Positions 16,854 through 26,549 of a DNA stretch of 64,000 nt are shown piece after piece. The stretch comes from Pullulanibacillus sp. KACC 23026 (GTDB taxonomy: Bacteria > Bacillota > Bacilli > Bacillales > Sporolactobacillaceae). Where the stretch lies: assembly GCF_029094525.1 (NCBI RefSeq), contig NZ_CP119107.1, positions 2,046,001 to 2,110,000 of the forward strand, written 5' to 3'. Below the pieces are notes generated by a model. It saw only the letters and a list, made by a program, of their open reading frames with translations. It was not told the origin of the DNA and made no database searches. A program made the position numbers and the translations under genes. Numbering within the stretch: position 1 is the first letter of the stretch; the number at the start of each line of letters is the position of its first letter.

Positions 16854-18353
16854 TTGATCACCGCCCAAATTGGAACTCACGTTTATCGCTATCAAACAGA
16901 TTTAGAGCGCTATTTCAAAGCTTTTCGAGAGGAGATAGTTGGACTCAATCAAACGTTTGAATCCCCCTATGGTACCCAAAGGATCATCTACACGGATTGG
17001 ATTGCGAGCGGGCGTCTCTATTATCCCATCGAAACTAAAGTCAGAGAGGTGTTTGGCCCTTTTTATGGAAATACCCATTCGGAATCCAGTGTGACGGGTC
17101 AAACGATGAAGCAGGCGTATGAAGAGGCTAAGAAACTGCTAAAAAAACATGTTCACGCAGATGATCAGGATGTGATCATGCTTGAGGATTCTGGTATGAC
17201 ATCGGTTTTAGCCAAGTTTCAGAGAATTATGGGTCTAAAGGGCCCTGAAACGTGGAAGAAAAAAATAGACTTGCAAGAAGCTGATCGACCGGTCGTCTTT
17301 ATTAGTCATATGGAGCATGATTCCAATCAAATATCTTGGGAGGAGACGATCGCGGATGTCGTAATCGTTCCGAGGGCTCAGGATGGACGTTTGGATATGG
17401 CGGCTCTAGAACGTCTTCTCGTTACTTATCGTGAACGCCCTTTAAAAATTGGTGCTTTTACTGCCTGCTCTAATGTAACTGGGCTACGCTTGCCGCATCA
17501 CCAGTTAGCGCGAAAACTGCATGAAGCAGGCGGGATTTGTATCATTGATTTCGCCGCGTCCGCTCCGTATGATGAGATGAACATGCATCCAGAGGATCCT
17601 ATTGAAAATCTTGATGCTCTTTTTTTCTCCACCCACAAATTTCTAGGAGGACCTGGCGGAAGCGGGGTTGGCATCTTTGGTTCTCATCTCTATCATAACC
17701 GTGTACCAGATGAGCCGGGCGGTGGTTCAGTTAATTTTACGAATCCATGGGGCATACGTCATTACGTTAAAGATATTGAAACAAGAGAAGACAGCGGCAC
17801 ACCTGGTATTTTACAAGGAATACGGGCAGGGCTCGCGGTCAAGCTTAAAGAAAAAATGGGGACAGAAAAAATCAAAGAGCGAGAAAAGGAGCTTTTAGCC
17901 ATCATTATGCCGCAGTTAAAAAGCATTCCTGGTGTTCACGTGTTAGAAGGACAGGTAGAAGACAGATTAGGCATTGTTTCATTTGTTGTAGAAGACCTTC
18001 ATTATAATTTAATTGTCAGACTGTTGAATGATCGGTTCGGCTATCAAGTGCGAGGCGGTTGTTTAAGCGCATGTACTTATGGGCATATTCTTTTTAACAT
18101 TGACAAGATAAAGTCTAAAATGATTTTGGATCAAATTAACCAAGGTAATTATTCATTCAAGCCGGGCTATGTTCGTCTTTCCATTCATCCCACGATGACA
18201 AATGAGGAGGCCTATGGATTTATTAAAGCCATGAAGCAGATTGTGCAGAATCAAGAATCTTGGAAGCAAGATTATGTTTATGATGCCAAAAGTAACAATT
18301 TCTTATCTATTCTGCATAACAGAAGGGACTACAACCAGCTTTTTGAACTTTAA
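16854..18353 (+). CDS. class V PLP-dependent aminotransferase (cysteine desulfurase-like)
   Basis: A 499-residue fold-type I PLP enzyme of the SufS/CsdA class V family. Residues include the substrate loop NTHSESSVTGQ (about 80-90), the PLP aspartate in ICIIDFAASAPYDEM and the Schiff-base lysine in FFSTHKFLGGPGGSGVG (about residue 262). The protein is longer than ordinary cysteine desulfurases (about 400) and lacks their RxGxHC cysteine loop in standard form; the closest is VRGGCLSACTYGH near 400. It may act on an amino acid other than cysteine. I use the TTG start at 16854 because GGGTGTGAGGT precedes it. No sulfur-transfer partner lies alongside. Confidence 0.8.
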   Translation: MITAQIGTHVYRYQTDLERYFKAFREEIVGLNQTFESPYGTQRIIYTDWIASGRLYYPIETKVREVFGPFYGNTHSESSVTGQTMKQAYEEAKKLLKKHVHADDQDVIMLEDSGMTSVLAKFQRIMGLKGPETWKKKIDLQEADRPVVFISHMEHDSNQISWEETIADVVIVPRAQDGRLDMAALERLLVTYRERPLKIGAFTACSNVTGLRLPHHQLARKLHEAGGICIIDFAASAPYDEMNMHPEDPIENLDALFFSTHKFLGGPGGSGVGIFGSHLYHNRVPDEPGGGSVNFTNPWGIRHYVKDIETREDSGTPGILQGIRAGLAVKLKEKMGTEKIKEREKELLAIIMPQLKSIPGVHVLEGQVEDRLGIVSFVVEDLHYNLIVRLLNDRFGYQVRGGCLSACTYGHILFNIDKIKSKMILDQINQGNYSFKPGYVRLSIHPTMTNEEAYGFIKAMKQIVQNQESWKQDYVYDAKSNNFLSILHNRRDYNQLFEL

Positions 18354-18525
18354 AAAAGCCTTGTGGACAGCAGGCAGGCATAATTAAGCAGTGGTTCCAT
18401 GATGAATTACTCGTCGTAAACAAGCCGTGCGAAAACAGAGTTTTAAATAAAAAGTACAAGAAAAACTACGCTAATAGCAATCATACGTTATACTAATGTT
18501 AGGCAATATAGGTGGTGATTTGTGA

Positions 18526-18951
18526 ATGAAGCAGGATGACTTAATAGCGGGATGGCTCTCTTTAACAACTACTTACATGAATTTGGCTCATGAATTAGAA
18601 GAGGTCATGAAGCGGGAACATGACTTAACTTTAAAAGAATTTTATGTGCTTTTATTTTTATATGAAACGCCTGAAAAGAAGTTGAGATTACAGCAATTAC
18701 AGCAAATGGTTGGTTTGAGCCAAAGTGCGATGTCAAGACTTGTTGCCCGCTTTGAAGCAAAGGGATGCGGTGCGTTACAACGAGAGATTTGCCAAGAGGA
18801 TCGCCGCAACATCTATACAGCGATCACTGATATCGGTGAGGCTAAGTTAGCAAAAGCACGTGAGACCTTTTGTTCAACCATCGAGGCAGCCTTAGGCGTA
18901 AAGGAGATTCAAGAGGGATTAAACGCTTTAATCTTAACTTATGCAAAATAA
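18526..18951 (+). CDS. MarR-family transcriptional regulator
   Basis: A 141-residue winged-helix protein: an N-terminal dimer helix, helix-turn-helix LRLQQLQQMVGLSQSAMSRL (about 53-72) and a wing with EICQEDRRNIYTAITDIG. The family binds palindromes and is released by small phenolic or redox ligands. GGTGGTGA precedes the start. It lies upstream of the ene-reductase gene in the same direction and may regulate it, a common pairing for flavin oxidoreductases. That link is inferred. Confidence 0.85.
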   Translation: MKQDDLIAGWLSLTTTYMNLAHELEEVMKREHDLTLKEFYVLLFLYETPEKKLRLQQLQQMVGLSQSAMSRLVARFEAKGCGALQREICQEDRRNIYTAITDIGEAKLAKARETFCSTIEAALGVKEIQEGLNALILTYAK

Positions 18952-19297
18952 TCATTCAGCTAAAAGCTCTCTAGATTTTTGAGTTACCTTCAAGGATTTT
19001 TCTCAAACCTTTTAGGATAAATGGACAACCTTCTTGGAAAAATAGCGCACCTTTGAGGATTTTCCCAAAACTGGTGGCGGTTTGGGTCGCCCTTTTTAAC
19101 TTATTTTGGAGAGCTTTTATATTGAAAAATTAATAGCGGGCAAGTGCAGATAGCGGAACAATGAGAAGCTTTTTATTTGACGGCCGTCTTTTATTTCCGT
19201 TATTGTATGCATGTGCATGCATTTTATAGTCATCGCGTTAAAAGGATACCCTTTAAAAGTATTAATATTTTTTACGAATTCAAGAGGAGATGGAGTC

Positions 19298-20335
19298 ATG
19301 GAACATTTATTTACACCTTATAAAATTAAAGGCTTGGAGCTAAAAAACCGTGTCGTTATGCCGCCAATGTGTCAATATTCCGTTACGAAGAAGGATGGAA
19401 TTGCAAATGAGTGGCACTATCTGCATTATGTGAGCCGGGCGATCGGTGGCGCCAGCCTGATTATTATTGAAATGACAGATGTTGATCCTGATGGACGCAT
19501 TACCGATTATGACTTAGGATTGTGGAACGATGAACAGATTCCTGCATTAAAACGGATTGTGGACGCTTGTCACGAACAGGGTGCTAAAGTTGGAATTCAG
19601 ATCGCTCACGCTGGAAGAAAAGCAGAAGATGCCGCTGAGCCTGTTGCTCCATCGGCGATTGCCTTTGATGAGACTTATAAAACACCAAGAGAACTGACGA
19701 TCGATGAAATAAAGGAAATAGTTGAAAAATTCCGCTTAGCCGTCAGACGTGCGGTAAAGGCGGGCTTTGACACCATTGAGCTTCACGGCGCTCATGGCTA
19801 CTTAATTCATGAATTTCAATCGGCTTACACGAATAAAAGAACGGATGACTATGGAAAAGAGTTAGCCAAATTTGGTAAAGAAGTGATTCAGGCTGCTAAA
19901 AGCGAAATGCCTGAAGATATGCCATTAATTTTCCGTATATCAGGGAAAGAGTACGTTGACGGCGGATATGGCATTAAGGAAAGTATTGAATTAGCAAGAG
20001 ACTACCAAGCCGCTGGTGTTGATTTATTCCATGTCAGTGCCGGAGGAGAAGGGCAAATTGCCGCTCACGGTCGACCAGGAACGCATGCCGCTTACCAAGT
20101 TCCTTTAGCGAGAGAAATCAAGCATACATTAAATGTACCGGTCATTGCTGTTGGTCGATTAGATGATGCGGTCTTAGCTAATGCAGTTATAGGTAATGAA
20201 GATGCCGATCTTGTGGCGGTTGGAAGAGGTATGCTGAGAAATCCGTATTGGACGTTAGAAGCAGCGGCCAAGCTTAATAAAGAAACCAATTTCCCCGCTC
20301 AGTATAAAGTCAGCTTTCCGAACGTCGGGAAATAA
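19298..20335 (+). CDS. namA: NADPH dehydrogenase / ene-reductase of the YqjM type
   Basis: A 345-residue Old Yellow Enzyme with an FMN-binding TIM barrel. The N-terminus MEHLFTPYKIKGLELKNRVV and VMPPMCQYS, with the redox-tuning cysteine, together with WHYLHYVSRAIGG, IQIAHAGRKA (catalytic His pair region), ELHGAHGYLIHEFQS and the phosphate-binding VGRGMLRNPYW closely match Bacillus YqjM (338 residues). It reduces activated C=C bonds with NADPH, probably in detoxification. The longer frame begins at 19211, but GAGGAGATGGAGTC before 19298 fixes the start. A near-palindromic TGTATGCATGTGCATGCAT (19203-19221) in the promoter region could be an operator. Confidence 0.9.
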   Translation: MEHLFTPYKIKGLELKNRVVMPPMCQYSVTKKDGIANEWHYLHYVSRAIGGASLIIIEMTDVDPDGRITDYDLGLWNDEQIPALKRIVDACHEQGAKVGIQIAHAGRKAEDAAEPVAPSAIAFDETYKTPRELTIDEIKEIVEKFRLAVRRAVKAGFDTIELHGAHGYLIHEFQSAYTNKRTDDYGKELAKFGKEVIQAAKSEMPEDMPLIFRISGKEYVDGGYGIKESIELARDYQAAGVDLFHVSAGGEGQIAAHGRPGTHAAYQVPLAREIKHTLNVPVIAVGRLDDAVLANAVIGNEDADLVAVGRGMLRNPYWTLEAAAKLNKETNFPAQYKVSFPNVGK

Positions 20336-20390
20336 ACCTAAATAACGAGGCTGTTAGCAGTGGCTTACAAAAAATAAATTCTATTACTAA

Positions 20391-20427
20391 AAAAGGAAAA
20401 CATCGATCCCGATGTTTTCCTTTTTTC
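20391..20427 (+). terminator. intrinsic terminator after namA
   Basis: A 13-bp stem AAGGAAAACATCG / CGATGTTTTCCTT with a 4-nt loop, followed by TTTTTT. Confidence 0.9.
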
Positions 20428-20573
20428 TAGCCAAGATGAAAGAAGTGATGGTCTTCATTGAAAAATGAAACAATTTAGTAAAAAATGACTTTGACGCGGT
20501 AAAGCAATTAAAATATAATTCTCTTTATATATAGATAATTTAGTCTATACAAATTTATAAAGGGGGAGAGCAA

Positions 20574-21923
20574 ATGTCTCAACAATCAGCCGTTGAGCAA
20601 TTTGGGTACAAACAAGAATTAAAGCGCGGCCTAACCTTTTGGGATCTTTTGATTTACGGTTTGATTTTTATGGTTCCAATCGCACCGTTTGGGATTTATG
20701 GGGATGTGGTCACAACCTCAAAAGGCATGGTCGCCCTTGCCTATTTGATTGGGATGGTTGGTATGATTTTTACCGCTCTAAGTTATGCCCGAATGTCGGA
20801 AGCCTTTCCGATTGCGGGATCAGTCTATGCCTATGCAGGGAAAGGGATTAATCAATATGTAGGATTCGTTGCCGGTTGGGCCATTTTACTCGATTACATC
20901 TTAATTCCGTCTTTGTTATATGTGGTGAGTGCACAAGCGTTGTCAGGGATGGTTCCAGCTATTCCAAGCTGGATTTGGCTGATCTTATTTATCCTAATTA
21001 ATACCATCATCAATTATTTTGGGATTGAATTTACGGCAAAAGCCAATAAAATCATTTTAGTGTTTGAACTTATTGTTCTAGCCATCTTTATTAGTGTTGG
21101 AATTGTGGCGATTGCTCATCATGTTAATGGGGCTGTTTTTTCCTTTAAACCGCTTTACGATCCAAACTATTTTAGTATGCATGTCGTTATGAGTGCGGTT
21201 TCGATCGCTGTCTTAAGTTTTCTTGGTTTTGATGCGATTTCAACCTTATCTGAGGAAACGAAAGGCGGGGCGAAAACGGTTGGCCGGGCCACCATTTATT
21301 CGCTCCTTATTGTAGGTGTTTTATTCATGGTCCAAACCTGGATCGCAGCCCTTATTTTCCCTGATTTTACAAGTTTTAAAGACGTCGGAAATGCTTTTTA
21401 TGAAGTGGCCGCAATTGCAGGCGGGGGGTGGTTAGGTAGCCTTACCGCCATTGCAACCGCGATCTCTTGGGGGATTGCCGATGCCCTTGTTGCTCAAGCC
21501 GCGATTTCCCGGATCCTTTATAGTATGGCGAGAGACCGTAAGTTACCTAAAGTTCTAGGGAAAATTCATCCAAAATATCAAACCCCTTATGTAAGTACTA
21601 TTTTTGTGGCCATTATTTCTTTAATTGTTAGTATTGGGTTTGTTTCTCAAATTGGTGCCCTCTCTTCGGTTGTTAACTTTGGCGCCTTAACCGCTTTTCT
21701 CTTTCTCCATATTAGTGTGTATGTTCACTACGTTGTAAAAAATAAGAGCAAGGACTTTTGGAATCATTTAATTTTACCGTTAATTGGATTTATCGTTATT
21801 GGTTATGTGTGGATCAGTTTAAGTCCGCAAGCCAAAATTTTGGGCGTGATTTGGCTCGCCATCGGTATTGTGATCGCCATTGTTCTTGCCGTCCAAAAGA
21901 AGGATTCATCGATTGAAATCTAG
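20574..21923 (+). CDS. APC-family amino acid permease
   Basis: A 449-residue transporter with 12 hydrophobic segments of the amino acid-polyamine-organocation superfamily. The first helix has the unwound glycine motif region FMVPIAPFGIYGDV, and the helix 3 area has GWAILLDYILIPSL. VLSFLGFDAISTLSEETKGG is the classic APC loop after helix 6. Ribosome binding site AAAGGGGGAG. It is followed by an acetamidase/formamidase gene in the same direction, so it may import an amine or amide whose breakdown the next gene serves. The substrate is not known. Confidence 0.85.
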   Translation: MSQQSAVEQFGYKQELKRGLTFWDLLIYGLIFMVPIAPFGIYGDVVTTSKGMVALAYLIGMVGMIFTALSYARMSEAFPIAGSVYAYAGKGINQYVGFVAGWAILLDYILIPSLLYVVSAQALSGMVPAIPSWIWLILFILINTIINYFGIEFTAKANKIILVFELIVLAIFISVGIVAIAHHVNGAVFSFKPLYDPNYFSMHVVMSAVSIAVLSFLGFDAISTLSEETKGGAKTVGRATIYSLLIVGVLFMVQTWIAALIFPDFTSFKDVGNAFYEVAAIAGGGWLGSLTAIATAISWGIADALVAQAAISRILYSMARDRKLPKVLGKIHPKYQTPYVSTIFVAIISLIVSIGFVSQIGALSSVVNFGALTAFLFLHISVYVHYVVKNKSKDFWNHLILPLIGFIVIGYVWISLSPQAKILGVIWLAIGIVIAIVLAVQKKDSSIEI

Positions 21924-22040
21924 TAGGCTAGTGAAGTAAGAAGTATAAACTGAGGCTTCTTTCAAGCGGAACCTCTCACTTAAAGGAACAAGTGATCGAA
22001 TTAAGAGATGTCTTTTAAATTTTTAAAGGGGTTGAGATCT

Positions 22041-22997
22041 ATGACCATTCATCAACATCAGCATCTTCACCATACGATACATGATATGAAGTCCCATATG
22101 CATTATGGCTGGGACAGGGATAATCAGCCTATTCTTGAAATTGAGCCCGGTCAATCGGTGGGGTTTGAAATTATAGAGTGTTCCGGAGGGCAGTTGAGTA
22201 AAAATGCGAAGGCGGAGGACCTCCTGAATTTTGATTTTGAAAAGCTCAATCCGGTCTCAGGTCCACTGTATGTTAAAGGTGCAGAACCTGGCGATACGTT
22301 AGAAATTGACATTCTTGATTTCCGTTCTTTAGAGTGGGGATGGACGGGTGTGATCCCGGGGTTCGGCCTTCTGGCAGACGAGTTTAAAGAGCCGCTTATC
22401 AAAACTTATGATTTAACTCATCGCAACAAAACGGAATTTTTGCCCGGTATCGATTTGTTTATTAAGCCATTCCCTGGCACGATTGGTGTTGCACTTCCTG
22501 AACATGGCCATTTTAATGTGGTACCGCCTCGAAAAAATGGTGGCAATTTAGATATCCGTCATTTAACACGTGGAACCAAATTGTATCTGCCTGTTTGGGT
22601 AGAGGGGGCTTTATTTTCCGTTGGGGATACGCATGCGGCACAGGGAGATGGTGAAGTTTGCGGGACGGCCATTGAAGCTTCGATGGAAATTAATCTTCGT
22701 TTCAAGCTACATAAGGGGAAACAGATCCAAGAAGCTCGTTATGAAATTCCTGGACCGCCAACGCCAGAAGCGGATAGTCGAGGTTACTACGTTACAACGG
22801 GTCACGGTGAGGATTTATTTAAGGCTTCACAAAATGCCATCCGTTATATGATCGAGTACTTAATGGATACATACGGGTTAACAGCTGGTGAAGCCTACAT
22901 GCTTTGTAGTGTCGCAGTGGATTTGCGAATCAATGAAATTGTTGACGCACCGAATTGGCTTGTCTCTGCCTTTTTGCCGCGCGCCATCTTTAACTGA
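22041..22997 (+). CDS. acetamidase/formamidase family hydrolase
   Basis: A 318-residue FmdA/AmdA-type enzyme that hydrolyses short-chain amides to acid and ammonia. The motifs EIIECSGGQL, DTLEIDILDFRSLEWGW and LFSVGDTHAAQGDGEVCGTAIE (with conserved Asp/His residues) are those of the family, and the length is typical. The start at 22041 has AAAGGGGTTGAG before it; an upstream in-frame ATG at 22008 gives an implausible basic extension. Gene order with the APC permease suggests nitrogen scavenging. Confidence 0.85.
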   Translation: MTIHQHQHLHHTIHDMKSHMHYGWDRDNQPILEIEPGQSVGFEIIECSGGQLSKNAKAEDLLNFDFEKLNPVSGPLYVKGAEPGDTLEIDILDFRSLEWGWTGVIPGFGLLADEFKEPLIKTYDLTHRNKTEFLPGIDLFIKPFPGTIGVALPEHGHFNVVPPRKNGGNLDIRHLTRGTKLYLPVWVEGALFSVGDTHAAQGDGEVCGTAIEASMEINLRFKLHKGKQIQEARYEIPGPPTPEADSRGYYVTTGHGEDLFKASQNAIRYMIEYLMDTYGLTAGEAYMLCSVAVDLRINEIVDAPNWLVSAFLPRAIFN

Positions 22998-23018
22998 ATA
23001 CCCTAAAGGCTATAAACG

Positions 23019-23050
23019 AACGAACTCTCTCCATAGAGTTCGTTTTAATT
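23019..23050 (+). terminator. intrinsic terminator after the acetamidase gene
   Basis: Stem AACGAACTCT / AGAGTTCGTT with a 6-nt loop and a following T run. Confidence 0.85.
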
Positions 23051-23131
23051 TATGCTTTCAGCGTATAAACTTTCACTTTCGCTAGGACTTGGCGACGAGC
23101 GAATTCTAATTAGTTAAGAAATTATAAACCA

Positions 23132-23440
23132 CAATGGGCTCCGCGCACACCTTGATTTTGTGTATTGGAGCCCTCATCACACACAAAGGGCCCCGCACAC
23201 GCCTCATTTTTGTGTATTGGAGCCCTCATCACACACGAAGGGCTCCGCACACGCCTCATTTTTGTGTATTGGAGCCTCCATCACACACAATGGGCTCCAC
23301 ACACGCCCTGATTTTGTGTATTGGAGCCCCCATCACACACAATGGGCTCCACACACGCCCTGATTTTGTGTATTGGAGCCCCCATCACACACGAAGGGCT
23401 CCCGCACACGCCCTGATTTTGTGTATTGGAGCCCGGTTAT
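23132..23440 (+). repeat. 52-bp tandem repeat, locus 2 (six units)
   Basis: GGGCTCC or GGGCCCC begins units at 23136, 23188, 23240, 23292, 23344 and 23396, each exactly 52 bp apart. Every unit has the inverted repeat GGGCTCC-N24-GGAGCCC and the block GATTTTGTGTATTGGAGCC, followed by CATCACACACAA. The frames through it encode repeated His/Thr/Cys-rich nonsense and are not genes. The unit aligns base for base with the 52-bp unit at 7675-7785. There are no spacers of independent sequence, so it is not CRISPR. Confidence 0.9.
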
Positions 23441-23485
23441 GAAAAAAAGATAAGATTCTAAAAAAATTAAAGAGTTGGTCAGTGT

Positions 23486-23525
23486 CAAAAGCCCTCTCTT
23501 TCGAATGAAAGTGAGGGCTTTTCGT
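23486..23525. terminator. intrinsic terminator
   Basis: The stem AAAAGCCCTCTCTTTC / GAAAGTGAGGGCTTTT is closed by CGAAT-like bases, with T-rich flanks on both strands. It insulates the repeat array from the next gene. Confidence 0.75.
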
Positions 23526-23640
23526 CCTGGATTTTTATAAGGGGGGGAGGGCCCCCCAACAGAAATTTTGAAGAACTTCACTGGGCCTTGTTACATAAGA
23601 TTATTTTGAATGACCCATTTGTGGAGAAGGAGAGAGAAGC

Positions 23641-23868
23641 GTGTACAAATATGAAGAGCATACATTCCAGTTTTCAAAAAATGACATCATTGAGGCCCTT
23701 GAAAACTATTTTGGTATTGAAGGATCATTAGTCGACTATAAATTTGGTCCGTATAATACAGAGGAAGATAGTCCTGATTTTTTAATGGTGAAGTCGAGAC
23801 TTGAGTACGGGAATGAACAGACGAGTTCTCATGTTCCTAAACTGGTAGAGTTTGGCTCATTAGATTAA
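23641..23868 (+). CDS. small hypothetical acidic protein
   Basis: A 75-residue protein from a GTG start with a strong ribosome binding site (GGAGAAGGAGAG). I do not recognise the family. It is acidic, has a predicted N-terminal beta-alpha segment (EEHTFQFSKNDIIEALENYF), no cysteines and no membrane segment. It stands alone between two terminators and precedes the Ter locus by 490 bp. Confidence 0.65.
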   Translation: MYKYEEHTFQFSKNDIIEALENYFGIEGSLVDYKFGPYNTEEDSPDFLMVKSRLEYGNEQTSSHVPKLVEFGSLD

Positions 23869-23978
23869 TGGGGGATTCGCCTCCCAACTTGTTAACCATT
23901 GCCAACCAAAAGCCTGAAGAAGTTAAGAAATAAGAGGTTCATCGCTTATAGACGTTGTAAAAACAGATAAAGAATTAA

Positions 23979-24031
23979 GAAGAGCTTGCTCCCTATCCGG
24001 TTTTGATAGGAGGCAGGCTCTTGTTTGTTTA
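23979..24031 (+). terminator. intrinsic terminator after the small hypothetical gene
   Basis: The stem AGAGCTTGCTCCCTATC pairs with GATAGGAGGCAGGCTCT (one mismatch) and is followed by TGTTTGTTT. Confidence 0.8.
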
Positions 24032-24085
24032 TGGGGCTTATTTTGATGAAATCTGTCAATCATAGCTTACTGAGGGTATTCAGGT

Positions 24086-24115
24086 TTGACAAAAGCTTTA
24101 TTATTTTATCGTAAA
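24086..24115 (+). promoter_or_regulatory. possible ECF-type or sigma-A promoter upstream of terD
   Basis: TTGACA at 24086-24091 is followed 18 bp later by CGTAAAAG. TGACAA-N17-CGTA is reminiscent of envelope-stress ECF promoters (TGAAAC-N16-CGTA), which would suit a Ter gene, but the match is imperfect. The leader to terD would be about 240 nt. Nothing else was recognised in 24031-24360. Confidence 0.25.
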
Positions 24116-24360
24116 AGGAAAAATCCGGTCGATTTTTAGTAATAATTGGTTTACGTTTGGGATCTTTTACAGGTAAAATAGAATCAGATGACTTTTTAAA
24201 CAAGGCGGTAAAGCTCGATCGATCGTCTTAGTATTTGAGTTCATCGCATATGTAATCCGAGTAATCACCGAAGAAACGACAGACACTATGTTTATCGGAA
24301 AGTTTTGAAAGCTCATCAACGTTGAACACAACTACTAAATACAATAGGAGGCCTATCTAT

Positions 24361-24945
24361 ATGGCAGTCGTATCTCTAGCTAAAGGTCAAAAAGTGGATC
24401 TTACAAAAACAAATCCTGGTTTATCCAAAGTGTTAGTCGGGCTAGGTTGGGATGTCAACAAGTATGATGGGGGTCAAGATTTTGACCTTGATTCTTCTGT
24501 TTTTTTACTTGGTGAGAATGGAAAGGTAAAAGATGGGGCAGATTTCGTCTTCTACAACAATACAACAGGTGCAGGCGGTGCGGTCGTCCACTCGGGTGAT
24601 AACCTGACAGGAGAGGGAGATGGCGATGATGAGCAAGTCAGAATTGCCATTAAAGATGTTCCATCTCATATACAAAAAATTACATTTACCGTTACCATTC
24701 ACGAAGCTGAGGCTAGAAGACAAAATTTCGGCCAAGTCAGCAATGCGTTTATTCGCGTCGTGAATGAAGAAACGAATGAAGAGTTAATCCGTTATGACTT
24801 AGGTGAGGATTTCAGCGTTGAAACCGCCATCGTCGTCGGTGAATTATATCGCCATAATAACGAGTGGAAGTTCTCGGCAATTGGAGCAGGCTACTCAGGC
24901 GGACTCGCTGCCCTTTGCAAAGACTTCGGACTAGAAGTAGGTTAA
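24361..24945 (+). CDS. TerD-family calcium-binding stress protein
   Basis: A 194-residue TerD domain protein. The start [16 protein letters not shown], the calcium-site region [11 protein letters not shown] with GADFVFYNN, the acidic loop [16 protein letters not shown] and the C-terminal [20 protein letters not shown] are all canonical. AATAGGAGGCC precedes this ATG, so I trim the longer frame. TerD proteins occur in tellurite, phage and general stress loci and are thought to assemble on membranes in a calcium-dependent way. A terminator follows, so it is a separate transcript from the biosynthetic genes downstream. Confidence 0.9.
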   Translation: MAVVSLAKGQKVDLTKTNPGLSKVLVGLGWDVNKYDGGQDFDLDSSVFLLGENGKVKDGADFVFYNNTTGAGGAVVHSGDNLTGEGDGDDEQVRIAIKDVPSHIQKITFTVTIHEAEARRQNFGQVSNAFIRVVNEETNEELIRYDLGEDFSVETAIVVGELYRHNNEWKFSAIGAGYSGGLAALCKDFGLEVG

Positions 24946-24961
24946 CTTAAGCAGAACGTTT

Positions 24962-24992
24962 TTAGGGAGGGGATTCTCTCCCTATTTTTATA
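24962..24992 (+). terminator. intrinsic terminator after terD
   Basis: Stem TAGGGAG / CTCCCTA followed by TTTTTA. Confidence 0.85.
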
Positions 24993-25014
24993 CATTGACT
25001 CTGTTAAAAATAGG

Positions 25015-25165
25015 GTAACGACGATACGCTATTTCTTCAGATTGAGGGCATTTAGTCATTTTTTTTGAGTGATAGCGTAATCTCGTTACATCTAATGGCT
25101 CAAATCGCCCATTTTAAGGCGGATAGCGTATCCTCGTTACGCCTAATCGGCCTTTATGTAATGAG
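25015..25165 (-). repeat. inverted, isolated copies of the GCGTAAC repeat core
   Basis: On the minus strand this reads GATTAGGCGTAACGAGGATA and CGCTATCCGCC, then a second decayed half (GATGTAACGAGATTACGCTATC) and a third (ATAGCGTATCGTCGTTACCC). These are the same core blocks as the 81-bp array at 6066-7345, here in the opposite orientation and degenerate, between terD and the CitE-like gene. Confidence 0.6.
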
Positions 25166-25349
25166 GATTCCTTATCAACCCTTTTGCTATCCATTTCTAG
25201 CCTGCTGACTTACGAAGAACTAACCATCCCTCACAACTGCCTCGTGATTCCAATTTTTTATACAATCAGTCTGTCATCATTCACGAACTGTGGCTTTTAT
25301 TTTTGTTTTTTAATTGCTCTAAACCAATTAAATAGAAAGGGGAGAACGG

Positions 25350-26549
25350 ATGAAGCATTTCGCCTATGAAACAGAGACAAGAAAAAGAGAAATCTTCTTT
25401 AAAGAGCCAGAGTCCTTTAATAAATTTACGGATAAAGAACTTCTATCCTATGCCCTTGGCGCAGCTCTCTATATGCCTGCAGTTAAAGACAGTATTGCCA
25501 AAGATGTCGTGGAGCAAAAATACCCTGAACTAACAGCAATGGTCATTGATCTAGAAGATGCGGTGAGTGACCACCTGATTGCTGAAGCAGAAATCCGGTT
25601 GGTCGACCATATTCAGACGATTTTTCATGCATTAGAGGAGCAGCAGATCACTATCGATGCCCTTCCGCTTATTTTTGTTAGGGTGAGGGATCCTGAGCAG
25701 ATGAGAAGAGTGACGACTTCTTTAGGCTCTTTGCAATGTGTCTTAACAGGTTATGTCTTTCCGAAATTTTCCTATGAAACGGGAGCCCAGTATTTGGACA
25801 TTCTTCAAACCAATAATACGGGGGACAGGGTCCTTTATGGGATGCCGATCTTAGAGTCATCCGAGATCATGTATAAGGAATCGAGAATGGAAGCCTTGTT
25901 AAATATAAAGAAGTTAGTAGATTCATATGAGCCATTGATTTTGAATATTCGGATTGGAGCGACGGATTTTTCTAGCTTTTACGGCATTCGCCGAAAAGTG
26001 GACTCAACCATTTATGAGGTGTCGGTCATTCGTGATTGTATCACAGACATCCTAAACCTGTTCAATCGCCAAGATGGCTATGTGATCTCTGGGCCAGTCT
26101 GGGAGTTTTTCTATAAGGAACAACTTCCCTTAATATCCAAGCTTAAAGTGACCCCTTTTCAAGAAAGATCTGAACGAACGGCTAAGAATAAACGATTGGA
26201 AAATATGAACCAGTATATTGAGGGGCTTATTAATGAGGTGCAATTGGATAAATTGAATGGGATTGTCGGCAAAACCATTATTCATCCGACACATATTAAG
26301 CCCGTTCATTCGGTCTATACCGTGACACATGAGGAATACATGGATGCCCTGTCGATCCTCAACCATAGTGAGGCAGGCGTATTGAAAAGTTCTTATGAAA
26401 ATAAAATGAACGAAATCAAGCCCCACTATAATTGGGCAAAACGCATTCTCCTCCGTGCTAAAGCATTTGGTGTGTTAAACGAAAATCAAGATTTTACGCG
26501 TTTATTGATGGAGAAGCAAGAGGAAAAGGCTATTCATGAGGTGAACTAA
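25350..26549 (+). CDS. HpcH/HpaI (CitE-like) lyase of the Ter biosynthetic operon
   Basis: A 399-residue member of the HpcH/HpaI aldolase/citrate lyase beta superfamily (TIM barrel). The metal-binding acidic motif is in TAMVIDLEDAVSDHL (about residues 63-77), the Arg-containing strand in LIFVRVRDPEQM, and GYVFPKFSYE and LNIRIGATDFSSFYGIRR complete the site. Ribosome binding site AAAGGGGAG. In Ter loci this enzyme accompanies two phosphoribosyltransferase-like proteins, a HAD and an ATP-grasp, a set predicted to make a nucleoside-like metabolite. It overlaps the next gene by one base (TAATG), so translation is coupled. Confidence 0.85.
   Translation: MKHFAYETETRKREIFFKEPESFNKFTDKELLSYALGAALYMPAVKDSIAKDVVEQKYPELTAMVIDLEDAVSDHLIAEAEIRLVDHIQTIFHALEEQQITIDALPLIFVRVRDPEQMRRVTTSLGSLQCVLTGYVFPKFSYETGAQYLDILQTNNTGDRVLYGMPILESSEIMYKESRMEALLNIKKLVDSYEPLILNIRIGATDFSSFYGIRRKVDSTIYEVSVIRDCITDILNLFNRQDGYVISGPVWEFFYKEQLPLISKLKVTPFQERSERTAKNKRLENMNQYIEGLINEVQLDKLNGIVGKTIIHPTHIKPVHSVYTVTHEEYMDALSILNHSEAGVLKSSYENKMNEIKPHYNWAKRILLRAKAFGVLNENQDFTRLLMEKQEEKAIHEVN

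Noticed and set aside
23134-23581. Open reading frames of 67 to 102 residues across the 52-bp array
   Set aside because: 52 is not a multiple of three, so the apparent proteins are frame-cycling repeat translations without start signals.
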